Shown here: positions 13,572 to 13,572 of the stretch, one piece after another
Position numbering within the stretch: the stretch's first letter is position 1
Layout: every line of letters begins with the position of its first letter
Assembly: GCA_023388675.1 (NCBI GenBank)
Contig: JAEWFU010000295.1
Location: forward strand, 1-13,572
From: Pseudomonadota bacterium
Lineage (GTDB): Bacteria; Pseudomonadota; Alphaproteobacteria; Rhizobiales; Rhizobiaceae
Direction of reading: 5' to 3'
Length of the DNA: 13,572 nucleotides
The notes under the pieces: model-generated
What the model was told of the DNA's origin: nothing
Seen by the model: the letters and a program-made list of their open reading frames with translations, nothing else
Database searches by the model: none
Program-made: the position numbers and the translations under genes

Positions 13572-13572
13572 T

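Noticed and set aside
1..13572. CRISPR arrays, tRNA/rRNA genes, insertion sequences, integrase or phage genes
   Set aside because: Looked for on both strands by eye. No regularly spaced repeats, tRNA-like cloverleaf, terminal repeats with transposase, or recombinase motifs were seen.

Overview
The window is high-GC DNA, densely coding on both strands. It most likely comes from the chromosome of an alphaproteobacterium of the Rhizobiales/Hyphomicrobiales type (Phyllobacteriaceae-like); the order is an inference from gene content and could be wrong. Supporting signs are an intracellular PHB depolymerase, a bacterial transglutaminase-like cysteine proteinase (BTLCP), DUF1330 proteins, a small RlpA, and regulatory motifs of alphaproteobacterial type: a CtrA-like TTAA-N7-TTAAC and a LexA-like GTTC-N7-GTTC. 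I see no rRNA, tRNA, CRISPR array, insertion sequence or phage gene.

Layout. Positions 1-2864 (+ strand): the 3' end of a DUF1330 gene overlaps a GNAT acetyltransferase gene; then come a PHB depolymerase (phaZ) behind a TTGC/GCAA-rich inverted repeat and a secreted BTLCP behind a CtrA-type box. Positions 3082-7815 (- strand): reading leftward from 7815 are a polyprenyl-phosphate-sugar synthase-like GT2, a GtrA flippase-like protein overlapping it by ATGA, glutathione synthetase (gshB), an SRPBCC/AHSA1 protein with a terminator, and the comM/yifB AAA+ helicase gene preceded by a LexA-type box. Positions 7908-11151 (+ strand): a large multi-membrane GT-C-like protein, divergent from the GT2, then a soluble GGDEF-EAL protein. 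Positions 11168-12548 (- strand): a minimal RlpA and an amidohydrolase-2 family protein. Positions 12758-13090 (+ strand): a second, complete DUF1330 gene divergent from the amidohydrolase. The right edge carries the 3' part of an unrecognised hydrophilic protein on the - strand.

How genes may work together. The GT2 (GtrB-like), GtrA and divergent GT-C protein resemble a three-component pathway: sugar loading onto a polyprenyl phosphate, flipping, then transfer to an envelope acceptor on the periplasmic side. This is the best candidate for an undescribed system here. comM and gshB are near each other, with an SRPBCC gene between them. The LexA-like box predicts DNA-damage control of the comM branch-migration helicase. 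The CtrA-like box predicts cell-cycle control of the secreted protease. The GGDEF-EAL protein looks like a phosphodiesterase with a degenerate cyclase site. The rest are ordinary housekeeping or accessory genes.
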